NCBI RefSeq assembly: GCF_023065955.2
Contig: NW_026623078.1
Coordinates: 7,140,199 to 7,204,198 of the forward strand
DNA from: Ursus arctos
Taxonomy: Eukaryota > Chordata > Mammalia > Carnivora > Ursidae
Reading direction: 5' to 3'
Length of the DNA stretch: 64,000 bases
Shown here piece by piece: positions 36,229 to 48,804 of the stretch. Every line of letters starts with the position of its first letter. The stretch's first letter is position 1. The position numbers and the translations under genes were made by a program. The notes under the pieces were generated by a model, which ran no database searches, had not been told where the DNA came from, and worked only from the letters and a program-made list of their open reading frames with translations.

Positions 36229-37029
36229 GTGAGTAACAACACAGCTTAGCAGAAATACCTCTATCTTTAACCACATTGAATTTCATTAGTATTAGCATAA
36301 AATATTTTACACATTTCCTATTTTCCAAGACAGTTTTGTCAGGCTATTACCTGGAAAACTATTCTGCAAGCTGTCCTGTGTCTTGTATCTTCATAGATAA
36401 TACAACATCCAGCAAGGGTTTTCATTCCAGGATTATATATCACTTCTAGATTTGCAAGTCCAACTATCCTGTGCAGTCTGGGCATTCCTAGAATAACAAC
36501 AAACATCTCAGACATGAATAGGATTAAGAATTCTGTGGTTCAGTTCCCACTCTACACTTAAGAAACTAAGAGATGTTAAATTACTATGCTAGATCCATAA
36601 ACAAGTTAGTTTTTTTTTTAATCAACAGAATTGAGGCCTTTGTGTTTCTACTTTTCCACTCTGCCAGCCATTCTTTAGCAATTGAAGAGATCACTTAAAA
36701 AGAGAAGAGCTTCTCTTACCAAGAACATTCAATCTCTCATAACCCCCTTTCAAATAGATTCCCTGAAATCTAGTAATTCAAGGTAATACACAGAAGTTAC
36801 TGAAGAATACATTCCTGCAAATTTCACTCACATTAATTTTTGGTTCCCATGGTGTAAAAATCACTTTCATATAAATAATATCATTTTAAGGCTTAGAACA
36901 TATTTCTCCTAAAATGACTTTTATAGATATTTTTAAAAGCTTTTATTATTCTCTTCATTACAAGTCATGTATTTTTCCAAAGTTTCATATGATACATGTA
37001 TTTCACAATCAGAAAATTTTTTTTGAAAA

Positions 37030-37860
37030 AAAGAGCAGTTATACAATTTATTAAATACCTACTATGTGCCACAACTATAATCAAACAATGAATTCAACAG
37101 ACAAGTACTCTGACTTCATTCAACTGGCAAATACAACAAATAAGTAAAGAAATAAAATAATTTCAGATCTTGAAAAGTGCTAAAAAGAAAACAAATAAAA
37201 ATTTAGGAACGAAAGAATGGCAGAGGAACTAACATCGAGTGTTCTGAAGAAGAGAATATTTGTAGTGAAACCTGAAGAATGGGTTCCAGAGGAGATTCCC
37301 AGACCAAGAAAAAACAAAAACAAAAACCTAGAGTAAAAGCACCTGGTCAGAGATGGGCTTCGCTTATTCTAGTACAGAAAGAAGGCCCATGTAACTGAGT
37401 AAGTAGAAAGAGGGAAAGGCAGACAAGGGGAAAAGGAGGAAGAAGGGGAAAAAATGGTGAAGTAGGTGAAAGCCGGATCATTGAGGGGCTCATGCTCCAT
37501 AAATAGGAACTTGGATTCTATTCTAGGTTGGGGAAGTTACTGAATGTTTTTACACAAAGAAATGACACAATCTTATTTACATTATTAAAAGGTCAGTATA
37601 GCTGCTGTAGAGAATTGCTTGTAAAGACACAAAGGCAGGAAGAAAAGAGATCATTCAGGAGGCTTTGTAGTAATCCAGAGAAATAATAATGGTAGTTTGA
37701 ACAAGGAGGTGCAGGGGAAAGAGAAAAGCAGATGCATCAAGACAAATTTTAGAAAAAGAACAAATGGAAATTGCAACTGAGTTATAAAGGATGAGAAAGG
37801 GAGATATGAAATTAAAATATACAGAAAAAAAAGAAAACCCTCAAAGATTTACTCAACTAT
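37030..37860 (+). repeat. L2-like element in the unit B intron
   Basis: Follows the same old-repeat order over 800 bp: ttaaatacctactatgtgcc, ataaaataatttcagatctt, gaggagattcccagaccaag, aacttggattctattctagg, gtagtaatccagagaaataa. Counterparts in the introns of unit A (24880-25200) and unit C (49290-49740) indicate insertion before the duplications. Confidence 0.55.
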
Positions 37861-39167
37861 CCACATTTCCAGTAATGAGATGGTCAAATAGATGACTGAG
37901 TATAAATTGAGATTTGAGGAAACCCAGCAACACAATCCAAACCAAAAACACACAGTCACTACTAAGCAACAGATTCCTTGAATTGATTAAATCCAGGTAT
38001 CATGTCTGTAAATTAATATTATAAACTCACAAGTTTCATAAAATTTCTGTTTTAACTTCTGAGACTGGATAGCCTGAGTTCATGGGTTATATCAAATCCC
38101 ACCCTCTGCTGCTTGTGAGTAAGCAATGTACCAAGTCACTCCAATATTAGTTATAACACATTCTACAAAAAGACAGGCAAATTAGGATAAAAATTTTTCT
38201 CCAACAAAGGCAAGAAGTCCTGAATATTTTTATCCTACATGAAAAGAGTTGTTTTACAAATAAGAGATTTTAAATAAAACCTGCTTTCAGCTCCCCTTTA
38301 TGAGAAATAAGTATATAATCATTTGGAACTTAACCTGAGCTCTGACACCGCTGATTTTAAAGCTAGGCGAATGCATACAGAAGATGGAGCTCATAATGCA
38401 GTCATCATCTCCCCATCCCTTCCAATCCTAGCAGAGGCCAGGAAAGCCCTGTGGTAATACACATTGAGACAGAGATGGTTAGAATCTTAGAAGTTCTTAG
38501 GGGACGCATGAGTACCCCTTAACCTGGCAATCAAGTCAATGTCCTAAACAAACTTGACCAGAGAAGGGGTTCCAGCACACCACTGCATCCTTACCCCAGA
38601 GAACAGACCTTTTCCAATATGTTCAGATTATTGATGTTAGTTTTATTTTTTAGGATATCTACCCAAATGGCCTTAGGTGATATTTTTTCAGGTAGTTTTC
38701 TCCAGCAAACTTGATGGATTTGCCCAATGAATTGGGACAAAATGGCATTAGAGTGAATCACCAGGTTAGTTTAAAATATAGCTAAATGTCAAATAATTTT
38801 TAAGTGACATCAAAAGTCCCACATTTTTCTTGCTCCAGAATCACATGACGAACAAGGCACCTGCCTACAAGCAGGTGCATTAGGTGACTGTTCATGGAGT
38901 TCCTAAAGGCAATACATTTATCCATTCATTAAAAAAAAAAATTACAGAAACCCTTCTAAACATGAAGATCATCTGTACCCCCAGTCATCTCCATGACACT
39001 GCTGCTAGACATAACAAGAACCTCAGCCTACTCTTAAAAAGGCATTTGTCAAGAAGAGAGTTAACCCAGTATATTTAGTTTAAGAGGAGAGAAAAAGAAT
39101 TACACATAGTAATGTCAGTCTACACTGCATTCTCCTACCTGGGAAAAGCTAAATGCAATAAGGATTT

Positions 39168-39268
39168 TTAATCTATTTTGTTCACTGCTGTATCTCTAGT
39201 ATCTATAATAAAATACCTAGCAAGCAGTAAACATTCATTAAATATTGAATTCATAATGAATAAATAAA
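39168..39268 (+). repeat. L2 3'-end remnant
   Basis: tttgttcactgctgtatctc, tagtatctataataaaatac and aataaataaact match the standard L2 terminus. It lies about 100 bp before the unit B receptor exon. Confidence 0.7.
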
Positions 39269-39302
39269 CTAATCTCAGTTTCTTCTTTGGACAAAGAAAA
39301 TG

Positions 39303-39324
39303 GAGTCCTGAGTCCTGAGTCCTG
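39303..39324 (+). repeat. (GAGTCCT)x3 minisatellite
   Basis: Three tandem copies of gagtcct at 39305-39324, close to the OR exon of unit B and absent from units A and C. Confidence 0.8.
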
Positions 39325-39378
39325 CTGCTGTTCCAGGAATATTCAGTAATTATGGGTTCTTTCATCACTCCCAGATAC

Positions 39379-40298
39379 ATGAAAATCTCCAACACCCCCA
39401 ACACCTCCAGCATCATCACTGGCTTCAACCTCCTGGGCTTCCCTTGCCCCAGGGAAGGGCAGATCTTCCTCTTTCTGCTCTTCTCTGTTCTCTACCACCT
39501 GACCCGCATGGGCAATGGGTCTATCATCTGTGCTGTGTACTGGGATCAGAGACTCCACACTCCCATGTACATTTTGCTCACCAACTTCTCCTTCCTAGAG
39601 ATCTGGTATGTCATGTTGGCCAACTTCCTCTCTGACACCAAGGTCATCTCCTTCTCTGGGCGCTTTCTCCAGTTCTACTTTTTCTTCTCCTTGGGCTCTA
39701 CAGAGTGCTTTTCCTTGGCTGTTATGGCATTTGATCGGTACCTTGCCATCTGCCGGCCTCTACATTATCCAACCATTATGACAAGACATCTCTGCACCAA
39801 TCTTGTGGTCAGTTGCTGGATACTTGGATTCCTCTGGTTCCCAGTCCCTATCATTGTTATTTCTCAAATGTCCTTCTGTGGATCCAGGATCATTGACCAC
39901 TTCCTGTGTGATCCAGGTCCCCTATTAGCACTCACCTGTGCCAGAGCCCCAGTAATGGAGTCTTTTTTTGGATGATTTTAAGTTCCTTACTCTTATTTAT
40001 TCCTTTCCTCTGCATCATGGTGTCCTGTGCTCTGGTCCTGAGAGCTGTGTTGAGGTTGCCTTCAGCAGCTGGACGAAGAAAAGCTGTCTCCACCTGTGGG
40101 TCCCATCTGGCTGTGGTTTCATTGTTCTATGGCTCAGTGATGGTCATGTATCTGAGCCCAACATCTGAACATGAATCTGGGATGCAGAAGCTTGTGACCC
40201 TCTTCTATTCTGTAGGAAGCCCACTCATTAACCCAGTGATCTACAGTCTGAGGAACAAAGATATGAAACATGCCCTTCAGAAATTTCTAGGAATATAA
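39379..40298 (+). pseudogene. OR11G-type olfactory receptor pseudogene (unit B)
   Basis: ATG at 39379 matches the start of the intact copy; an in-frame ATG also exists 27 bases upstream. Lesions: 18 bases are missing after LEIWYV (TSTVPN of the paralogs, extracellular start of TM3), and around 39960-39990 a net +2 change relative to copy A, with a T-run, ends the first frame at ESFFG. The second part resumes in another frame with LRAVLRLPSAAGRRKAVSTC, FYGSVMVMYLSP and NPVIYSLRNKDMK to the stop at 40296. TM4 differs from copies A and C (FLWFPVPIIVISQ), while the first ~440 bp are about 98% identical to copy A. Confidence 0.93.
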
Positions 40299-40309
40299 AA
40301 ATTTTGACC

Positions 40310-40690
40310 TTGGTAAAAAAAAAGAGAAAAATCTTTGGGTAACTGGCCTACCTTCATACTTCTTCAGGTGAAAAAAAATTAATAACCAATACCACTCTGA
40401 GAATTGTTCAAACTTATCATTGAACTTATTCATTGTGGGTGTTTATACTTTTCCTAGAATCATCAGAGCAAGAAAGGACTCAGAAACATTATCCAATTCC
40501 CTCATTTTATAGATGAAGAAGCTGGAGAATGGAAATTTTGTCACCGGCTCTGGTCATAACTTTATAATGAACAGAAAAATCTTTTTTTATTTTTTAAAGA
40601 GCTGCTCTTTCTACTCATAAAGAAAGAAATACCTAATAAACTATAAGAAAGCATTTTTGCCATTCCGATATGCAGCCATCAAAGAGTCTT
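40310..40690. other. 3' flank of unit B with MIR-like end
   Basis: 40440-40550 (attatccaattccctcattt, tatagatgaagaagctggag) is MIR-like and has a diverged equivalent after copy A at 29440-29530. Confidence 0.5.
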
Positions 40691-41190
40691 TCATCCAAGG
40701 AGGGAGAAATATATATATTACTGATAGAAATGTAAACTGGTACAATGTCTACTTGGAACAAATCACAAACAATTTAACAAACTTTAAAATGCACGTTATC
40801 CATTAACCCAGAAATTACACTCACTCCTAAATACCTGGTCTACACATACAATCATACATACATGAAAATATGCGTGACGAAGACTATTCATTGTTGCAGT
40901 GTTGTAATAGCAAATTACTAGAAACCCCTTAAATGCCCATTTATTGAGATCTGTTTAGGTAACTTATGATGTGCCCATGCAATAGCAAATGATACTTTTT
41001 TATATGAGAAGTTTCAATGTACAGATATGGAATCACTTACAAGTTATATTGTTAAGTGCATAAATGATGTATAGCTGTCATTTATGTATGAAATTATAAA
41101 TTTGTGCATTTTTGTTTAAAAAGGATAGACTTTGCTTTCAAAGGATAGATATGAAGCCTAACAATGGTGGCACTTGGGAAGAGAGGATGG
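40690..41190 (+). mobile_element. Old L1 3'-region-like fragment
   Basis: gatagaaatgtaaactggta, cacgttatccattaacccag and ttgttgcagtgttgtaatag are in the order of an L1 3' region. Frameless. Confidence 0.55.
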
Positions 41191-41586
41191 AGGGTGTCTT
41201 GGATACAAAAGAAAAGATTTATTTCCTCTGTGTACTTTGTTATCCTGGATACAAAATTTTATTGCTGATGATGATGTCATCTCTCCTGGCAAATTTTCCA
41301 AGAACTGGATCCTGAGGAACAGTTCCTTCACAATTCCTGGGTTCCTTGAGGAATCTATAAAGCAGGCCGCCTTCCATAGCATATGAAGGAGCCAGGATCT
41401 AAGAGCCCACAGACATCATTTCATTCAGACTTCTTAGTTCTGGAAAGAGCAAGTGGGAATCACTTTGTCATCTGAGAATTTGTGGGAGGAAATAAACTGC
41501 ATTAAAGTTATAGCCAGACTCTTTTCAGAACTATTATATTTATATTCTTTATTGTTTACTCATTCATTAAAAACATTTAACGAGGG

Positions 41587-41782
41587 GGGCGCCTGGGTGG
41601 CACAGTGGTTAAGCGTCTGCCTTCGGCTCAGGGCGTGATCCCAGTGTTCTGGGATCGAGCCCCACATCAGGCTCCTCCGCTATGAGCCTGCTTCTTCCTC
41701 TCCCACTCCCCCTGCTTGTGTTCCCTCTCTCACTGGCTGTCTCTATCTCTGTCGAATAAATAAATAAAATCTTTAAAAAAAA
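41587..41782 (+). mobile_element. Young CAN-SINE inserted into the head of another SINE
   Basis: Head ggcgcctgggtggcacagtg, box B gggatcgagcccc, body ctccgctatgagcctgcttc, tail aataaaatctttaaaaaaaa. Flanked by a perfect 18-bp duplication, aaaaacatttaacgaggg, at 41569-41586 and 41783-41800. The final ggg of the duplication is the first three bases of the older SINE. Confidence 0.96.
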
Positions 41783-41797
41783 AAAAACATTTAACGA

Positions 41798-41966
41798 GGG
41801 ACCCCTGGGTGGCTCAGCCAGTTAAGCATCTGACTCTTGATTTTGGCTCAGGTCATGGGATCAAGACCTGTGTGAGACTCTGCACTCAGTGGATTGTCTG
41901 TTTCTCTCCATCTGCCCCTTCCCCCACTCATGCACTCTCTCTAAAATAAATAAATAAATCTTTAAA
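41798..41966 (+). mobile_element. Older CAN-SINE, plus
   Basis: Starts gggacccctgggtggctcag and ends aataaataaatctttaaaaa, with 'tgactcttgattttggctca' typical of older copies. Its own target duplication appears to be aaaaacatttaacga on the left and aaaataaatttaatga on the right, eroded. Confidence 0.92.
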
Positions 41967-42432
41967 AATAAATTTAATGAATAACTTCAATGTGTTGGGT
42001 ACAGAGCTAGGAAATGAATCAAATAAGGTGAATAAATCATGTATTAGTCCCCCCATGGAGTTTACAGTTTATGATGAGAAAAAACTTAAATTGCAAGATG
42101 GACTACAACCAAGAAAGATATTAGTTGCTATAGAAATTGGCTGGAGAATAGTGCAAAGTAGGGAGAGGTGAGGGGCAAAGAGCAGGAAAATGAACTATTT
42201 CCATTCAGCTAACTACAGCTCATGGTCTACAGGGTCCCAGTAAAATAAAGGTCAGGAGTGTCTCTGGGAAGTGTCTATGAAGCTCTTAAAGTCCAACTCA
42301 TATTCTCTAATTTACTGCAATTACAGGCAAAAGTCTAAACATAAAATATGACAAAAATTAAAATCAAAATATATTTTTAAAACACAACATGTGCAAATGA
42401 AAGTTATGCTGTATAACAGAAACGTGGAAATT

Positions 42433-42633
42433 GGGGCTCCTGGGTGGCTCAGTCATTAAGCGTCTGCCTTCAGCTCAGGGTGTGATCCCAGAGTCCTGGG
42501 ATCGAGCCCCATGTCAGTCTCCTCCGCTGGGAGCCTGCTTCTTCGTCTCCCACTCCCCCTGCTTGTGTTCCCTCTCTCACTGGCTGTCTCTCTCTGTCAA
42601 ATAAATAAAATCTTTAAAAAAAATAAAAAAAAA
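42433..42633 (+). mobile_element. CAN-SINE, plus
   Basis: Head ggggctcctgggtggctcag, box B gggatcgagcccc, tail with aaatctttaaaaa. Flanked by agaaacgtggaaatt (42418-42432) and agaaacatggaaatt (42634-42648), one mismatch in 15. Confidence 0.95.
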
Positions 42634-42769
42634 AGAAACATGGAAATTATTCTTCAAGAGACATGGAAACTCAAATAGACCATCTGATTTCCCTTTGGGC
42701 AGGAACCATAAGAGCTGGAAACTGTGTCAGCTTTTTACCCTACCCTTTACATTCAGCATTATCTCAAAG

Positions 42770-43700
42770 TAAAATCAGTTTTTTCTATTCAATATGCATT
42801 TGTAATATAGCAATTATTTTTATAATGAAAACATCTTAATACTCTTCTATTTACATGATGCATGTTTATTACAAACATTTTTAAATAGTACAGTATAAAC
42901 AGATATAAATCACCCCAAATCCCACTATCCTAAGATAGCTATCATTAAATTTTAGGTAATCATCTCCTCAGATATGTCTATCTGAATATGCATATTATAT
43001 ATAATTTATATTAATGGATGTAAATAATTTATACACACACACACATATATAGTTTTACATATATGGGCACAACAGACATGCTGCTGTCTCTATGGAAGGC
43101 ATCCTTTGCTTTTTTCTTTACTTTTCTTTACTTGTTCTTTACTTACTCTTTCTTCCTCCCTTTGCTTCTTCTCCACGTCTCCTCACCACAACCACCTCAC
43201 ACTCTATTAATAAGACTAATAACCCAATGTATATCCTTCTATGTTATTCTCCATACCCATGTAATTATATATTTATACAGAGACACACTTTCACACACTT
43301 GTACTCCACATACACCTTATATAACCATGCACAATATACACATAGAGTCCCATAAATTTAGAGAGTACGATTGTCTTAAATAGGGACATATATAATATAA
43401 ACTATCTTGATTTTTTTGCTTAGCATTATGTTTTCAGCCACTACATTTGTGGCATTTGTTGTATTAGCAATAAGAAACTGATACAACCAACCGGATAAGA
43501 ACCTGAAATATTCTGACTGTAGCAATATTTTGAGGGAACATACATGTTGAGTAGGATGTGAACACATCTGTTTTGACTAAGTGACTACTTTGGAAAAGAA
43601 AGTACAGCATACTATTCTCCAGTTCAGACAGCAGATGGGAAAATTAACAATTAGCACATCCAACTTTGTAGCAGGTTTCAAAATTATAACAGTAAGCTTA
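42770..43700. other. Unassigned sequence, old repeat-like in part
   Basis: 42850-43080 (cagtataaacagatataaat, ccactatcctaagatagcta) looks like an old interspersed repeat that I cannot name with confidence. A short (AC)n run lies at 43033-43043. A 106-codon frame at 43063-43383 is low-complexity and not convincing. Confidence 0.3.
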
Positions 43701-43739
43701 CAAAGTTGAAAGAAGACACATCTACTAGGCCTATGCATA

Positions 43740-44210
43740 TAAGGTCAACTAATCTTTGGCAGTAGGACCAAAGAATACCAAATGGGGAAAGGATAGTCTC
43801 CTTAATAAATGGTGTTGAGAAACTGGATATCGACATGCAAAAGAATGAAAGTGGAAGTATATCTTACACCATATACAAAAATCATCTCAAACTGATTAAA
43901 GATAAATGTAAGACCTAAAACTGTAAAACTCTTAGAAGAAACCATATGGGGAAAACCTTCTTAACCACACAGAAAAGTTTCTGGTCTGGGCAATGACTTT
44001 TGGATATGATACCAAAAGTACATGTGACAAAAGCAAAAAGCAGCAAGTGGTACTACATCAAACTAAAAAGCTTCTGCACAGCAAAAGAAACAACGCACTA
44101 AATGGAAAGGCAACCTACAGAATGGCAAAGTGTCTGCAAAGCATATATTTGACAAGAGGTTAAAACCTGAAATACATAAAGAATGTCTACAACTCAAAAG
44201 CAAAAAAAAA
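43740..44210 (+). mobile_element. L1 ORF2 C-terminal fragment, plus
   Basis: aatggggaaaggatagtctc, ttaataaatggtgttgagaa, aagcttctgcacagcaaaag and ggcaacctacagaatggcaa are ORF2 C-terminal text, closely parallel to 58190-58540. It ends in an A-run; stops throughout. Confidence 0.8.
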
Positions 44211-45221
44211 AAATCAATTTTGACCAGAGTTTATTGGTGAAAACTGAATGGCTATGCTTGTTTGGTTTCATAATTCTCATAAAGAGAAGCAGAAAACTTG
44301 CCCCAAATCTAATCTTGTCCAGCTATTATGACCAATGAAAAGGAGATGACAGAATTAGGTAAAGCAAAAAGTTGTAGAGTGGATAGTATGGAGAGTTATT
44401 TATAGATGAAATTTAAGGGTAAATTGTTGATGTTTTTGTTTCATAAACTTTCATAATTCACCTTTCCAAGCTAAGTTAGTAATACTCTTAAAGAAACCAT
44501 TATAAAGAATAGCAACCATCTGACAATATTTAAATTGTCAAAAAGTTTAATTGGAAAAAACATGTTTATTGGTTGTTTGAAACTTGAAACAAATTTGCTC
44601 ATCTAAACAGTGTTACAAATGGTGGTAGGGCCATAATGTACCTGCCACTATGTCTTTGCTGGTCTCCCCAGAAATAAATCCTGAGACAAGGATTCCAGTG
44701 CAAGTAGTTCATTTGGGTAATGAAGGGAACATTGACAGAGAAAAGTGAAACAAGGAAGTATTCCCACAAAGATAGGTACATTGTCAAGCCAGCTACCACT
44801 GTGGGTAACTAGAGATAGACCCTCTGGAGAACCCCAAAGTAGCAAAGTAGACGTCCCAGAGTTATCCCGCTATAGGGGCAAGGAAGCTGGAATATTGATA
44901 TCCCAGTTCTCATCTGTCCATAGTTGAGGGCTTCCGGGGAGTGCAGAGGTCATTAACTTCCAGAACTTCTGGCCTGGAGAAATGAAGAACAGGCAGGCAA
45001 TGCCAGTTTCCCAGTCAGAAAACAAAACAAAATAAAACCAACAACAAAATCCTTTGGGAAATAAGTGTGGATGTTGGCAGGTACACTAAAGTGAAACAAA
45101 GGAGGAAATATGGAGGGAATATGAACAGGGAACCGATGACCTCTGTTACACTGTACTAACACCACCTCCAAGAATTCTGTGAGAAAAAACCTGGGCTGAG
45201 GAAATCAATGAGAGGAGAGGC

Positions 45222-45276
45222 TAACCAACCAACCAACCAACCAACGAAACAAACAAACAAACAAACAAACAAACAG
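45222..45276 (+). repeat. (AACC)n(AAAC)n microsatellite
   Basis: Six AACC units passing into about seven AAAC units, just before unit C. Confidence 0.93.
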
Positions 45277-46356
45277 AAAGAAAGAATACAAAGAGGACAC
45301 ATCATAAATTAGTTCTCTCTATCTACATGAGTAAATTAGTCTCCCCAGGTCCCTCACACCACAGGGCTTAACTCTCCCATTGCCAGTCAGCAATGCAGTG
45401 TTCTTCTCTACTTTTCAGAGGGTGAAATTATTCACTCCATGAAAATATATGACCTTCCATTGCATGCCTAAGTAGCTTAATGTGGCCATGACACAAGGAC
45501 ATCTGTCAGAAATGGTGGAGAAAGGAAAATAACAGGAATAATAATGTTAGAGCTGAATTGCAGGTGTTCTTGTTTGTCAGTTTTGAATCTTGTGCTGTGA
45601 ACAGAGAGACTCATTAAAGCTGTCCAAACAAGGAAGCAAAATGAACTAATCAGTCTTTAAGAGGAACCCTCTTCCACAGTTGGAAACAGAGGGACAGAGA
45701 AAGAGTTGTGCCAAAAGACTTGCACTCCATCAGAGATGAGGAAGGCATAGAGCCCGACTCCCGGATGCAACTGCTGGAGTGGGACTATGAAATGCCCCGC
45801 TCTGGCCTCTCCTGGACCTGAAAGTGAGCCCTAAGACTCAGCTGCTTGGGGCTCACAGAGCCCAGTCATAAACAAGAAAGGAAAAGATCTAAAAAGAAAC
45901 CAGGTAGGAGCCAAGAAGATCAATTCCTGCTACAACTGCACAGCCCATTATGCCTGAGATCTCATCACACCTTCCCCCCTCTCTCCTTTCTGGAAAGTCA
46001 GAAGAGGCTCTGTCCCTAAAACCCATGATTCACACCACTCACTAGAGGCCCAGTGAGTAGCTGCCTGCATACAGCCACCACATCTTCTGTTACTTTGACA
46101 GATTTTCCCTCGGGCAGCTGGCAGGTGCTCTGAGTGGGTTTGGAGGTTGACTAGATCTCATGTCATCCCTGAGAAGTCTGGGGCTGGAAAAGGTAATATT
46201 TTCTACCCTACTAGAAAACAAAGGTGGAAGGCATCAGAGTCTCCAGACAAGGCAGGCCCCAGGGGAAGAAACGAACTAGCACAGAACAGTCTCCTGACAT
46301 GGTTCTCTTTCTAGAAGTGGAAAGGGGATCCTCACGGAGGAGGGCTCACTCTCTGG

Positions 46357-46377
46357 GGGCTCTGCTTATAATCCCTC
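46357..46377 (+). promoter_or_regulatory. TATA-like element of unit C
   Basis: gctctgcttataatccctcc, preceded by the shared tagaagtggaaaggggatcc. Candidate promoter of the intact receptor, about 960 bases before the short exon. No transcript data support it. Confidence 0.42.
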
Positions 46378-46629
46378 CAACCCACGGAAAATACCAAGAG
46401 ATCACCCTATTTCTACACCGTCTCTCACTGATGGTTGTTGTGGAAGATATTCGCTCTCCTCTCCAGGAAGATCAGACACTGTAAGGGAAACTTCAGGTCT
46501 GGATTCCCCTTTTGTCCCCTTGAAAGCGGTGATGTAATGCTTAAAGGAGAAAATAAACATAAAAGAGCTAGAAAAACTACTACCCCCTAAACAAGGCTCC
46601 CTTTCACTATGCTTCAGGACTAACAATTC

Positions 46630-46860
46630 CTAAGCATTTTTGTGTCAGGACCTAGATAAGGTTCTTCCACATGTTATCTCAGAGTCCCCAACCCCTTGCT
46701 GAAACTGTTACTCAGCCCATTTTGCAGAAGAACAAACTGGGAAATGATTTATATAACTGACAAAGTTCATACAGTTGGTAAAATATGATTTGTAATTCAA
46801 ACCCTAGGCTCCTTACTCCAAATACTTTGCTTTTCTACTATGCTTAGCTGCCTATGACTT
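46630..46860 (+). repeat. MIR, unit C
   Basis: cattttgcagaagaacaaac, acaaagttcatacagttggt and attcaaaccctaggctcctt correspond to the MIR cores of units A and B. Confidence 0.7.
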
Positions 46861-47313
46861 CTCATAAATGAGAACACTTCCTATTTTCAAGGGCTTTGCA
46901 AAAATGGGACAGGTGGGATCATCTGTCCAAACCAAATGAAGTAGATGGGTGTGCTGCTATGAGAGCAGGCCGATAGTACTTCCATACTGTCGTGTCTTCT
47001 TGGACTTGCCTCAGGAAAAAAGCGACATATCAGAGAGACGTCTTTCTCTCATCTTACAGCTGAGGACCTGGCTGTCCTAGATTGGGCGTTTCCCAACCTT
47101 TCCAAGATATAATGAAGGTGAGAGTGTAGTTTATTTTGTTGGACTTTTTAATTAACTCAGTCTACACATGCTGAGTACCTACCACAGCTTTGACAGCACT
47201 GTACCCATATGTGCACTACATCGGACACAGTACTTTCTAAAACTGAGTCTGGAGAATCTTTCTGCCATTGACCAAAGCCCCATGCCAGAAAAACGCTGCC
47301 GCTCTCTGTACAG

Positions 47314-47332
47314 ATATGCCAACTAATAAAAG
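47314..47332 (+). other. Putative 19-nt 5' exon of the OR11G2-like gene
   Basis: Acceptor gctctctgtacag, exon atatgccaactaataaaag, donor gtgagtaacaa. Splicing to the acceptor at 51604 would remove an intron of about 4.3 kb. Conserved in place and splice signals in units A and B. Confidence 0.42.
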
Positions 47333-48119
47333 GTGAGTAACAATGCAGTCTTGTTCAAAATGTCTTTTTTTTTTTTTTTTTACTCACTGTCAGTTTAGTT
47401 AGGTCAGCATGAAATCGTGGTGGCACACAGAGAATCATTTTTCACACCCTTCTTGTTTTCTAGGGCAGCTCTGCCAGACTCTCAACATGGGAGAATTGCC
47501 CTGACAGGCTGTTGGCCTGGATGTTTTGGTTTTCCTATACAAGCAACAATCTATCCAACTGATGTTTTATCTGAGACATAAATGTGACTAAAATACCACC
47601 TCCAGGTCTGTAACGTCTTCATAGCATGTGTACTTTTGCTGTACTTGGAATAGGAGTAAGCATTTTATAATAAAAAGTGATTGAAAATCATATGCTGTTA
47701 CTCCCTTTTCATATAAAGAAATCAAAGCTTATAAAGATTTAAAACAAAAAACAAAACAAAAACCTCCATAAGAGCCACTAAGAAACTCAGTTGTGACACT
47801 AAATCTAGAATTTCCATCCCACTCTCTCCTACTTCAACTTCCAGAGCTGTGGGACCACAACTATCTTTAGCAGTCGAGAGAAAATCTCCGGGTCGGGGTG
47901 GAAACATGTCCTACTATCCAGAACATTCATCTTGCATTGCTTCCTTTGAACGGAATTCCTCTCAAGTCCGGGCCAATGGTCTGGTAGTCTCAGGTCATTT
48001 GGCGTCTTTCTTCTACACTTCATTACCTAAAATTTCATCTCACAGGATTTTTGAAGTTCAAATGAAATAATGGGTAAATACTTATCTATCATCTATCTAT
48101 ACTCTGTAACAATGTAGGT

Positions 48120-48250
48120 AATCATTTCTTTAACAAATATTTACAAAATACTATTTTCTTCAAATGGTGCTGGGCACTGGGGATAAAAAGTGAACTTGAA
48201 GGACAAAAAACAAAGAGCCTGAGTCAGGAAAGTACTTGACTGCTTCTAGA
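48120..48250 (+). repeat. L2-like fragment
   Basis: tttaacaaatatttacaaaa, ggtgctgggcactggggata; a standard L2-like 'tgggcactggggata' motif. Confidence 0.55.
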
Positions 48251-48804
48251 AACTAGAGGAAGGCCAGTGTTATATTTCTGAACCACTGTGTGCACATATA
48301 TGTGTGTGCGTGTGTGTGCAGAGACAAAGGCAAATCCTGATAGCTTTATAAATTCATTTTTGTAATTTAGCTGAAAGCTGTCCAAACAGGTCTGCTCAGC
48401 AGAACAAGCTGATTACAACTGCTGACGCCTCTTTTTCTTAAAATGTCATTATTGTTGGACCAAGTTGCCATCATGCCATAGACAAATAGATGGTCCTTGC
48501 CTTCCTATTATAAATACAAAGAGCAGGAGTCAGTAAACTATAACCAATGGAACAAACCTGGCCTGCTGCCTGTTTTTTATGACCAGTGAACTAAGAATTT
48601 TTACATTTTTAACTTACATTTTAAAATCAATATAAGAATAACATTCTGCGACACATGAAAGTTACATGAAATTCAAATTTCAGTGGACATAAATAACATT
48701 TTATTGGAGCACAGCCATGTGCATGCACTTGGGTATTATCCGTAGTTGCTTTCACAGAACAGCAAAGGTGAGAAGTTAGAGACTACATGGCTTGCAAGCC
48801 AAAA

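Larger units (their letters stand above)
34070..40530 (+). repeat. Tandem duplication unit B (OR11G pseudogene copy)
   Basis: Aligns in order with unit C. Examples: ctttcagagggtaaaatgac (34134) with cttttcagagggtgaaatta (45412); ctgtccccaaaacccacgat (34675) with ctgtccctaaaacccatgat (46010); aaactctgcttataattcct (35036) with gggctctgcttataatccct (46358). The order of TATA-like element, MIR, short exon, L2-like intron and OR exon is kept. Confidence 0.75.

Noticed and set aside
41587..41665. tRNA gene (A and B boxes present)
   Set aside because: The boxes belong to the tRNA-derived head of a SINE with tail and target duplication; the same holds for the other SINE copies.
45222..45276. CRISPR-like short repeats
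   Set aside because: Pure tetranucleotide repeat without spacers, in a mammalian genome.
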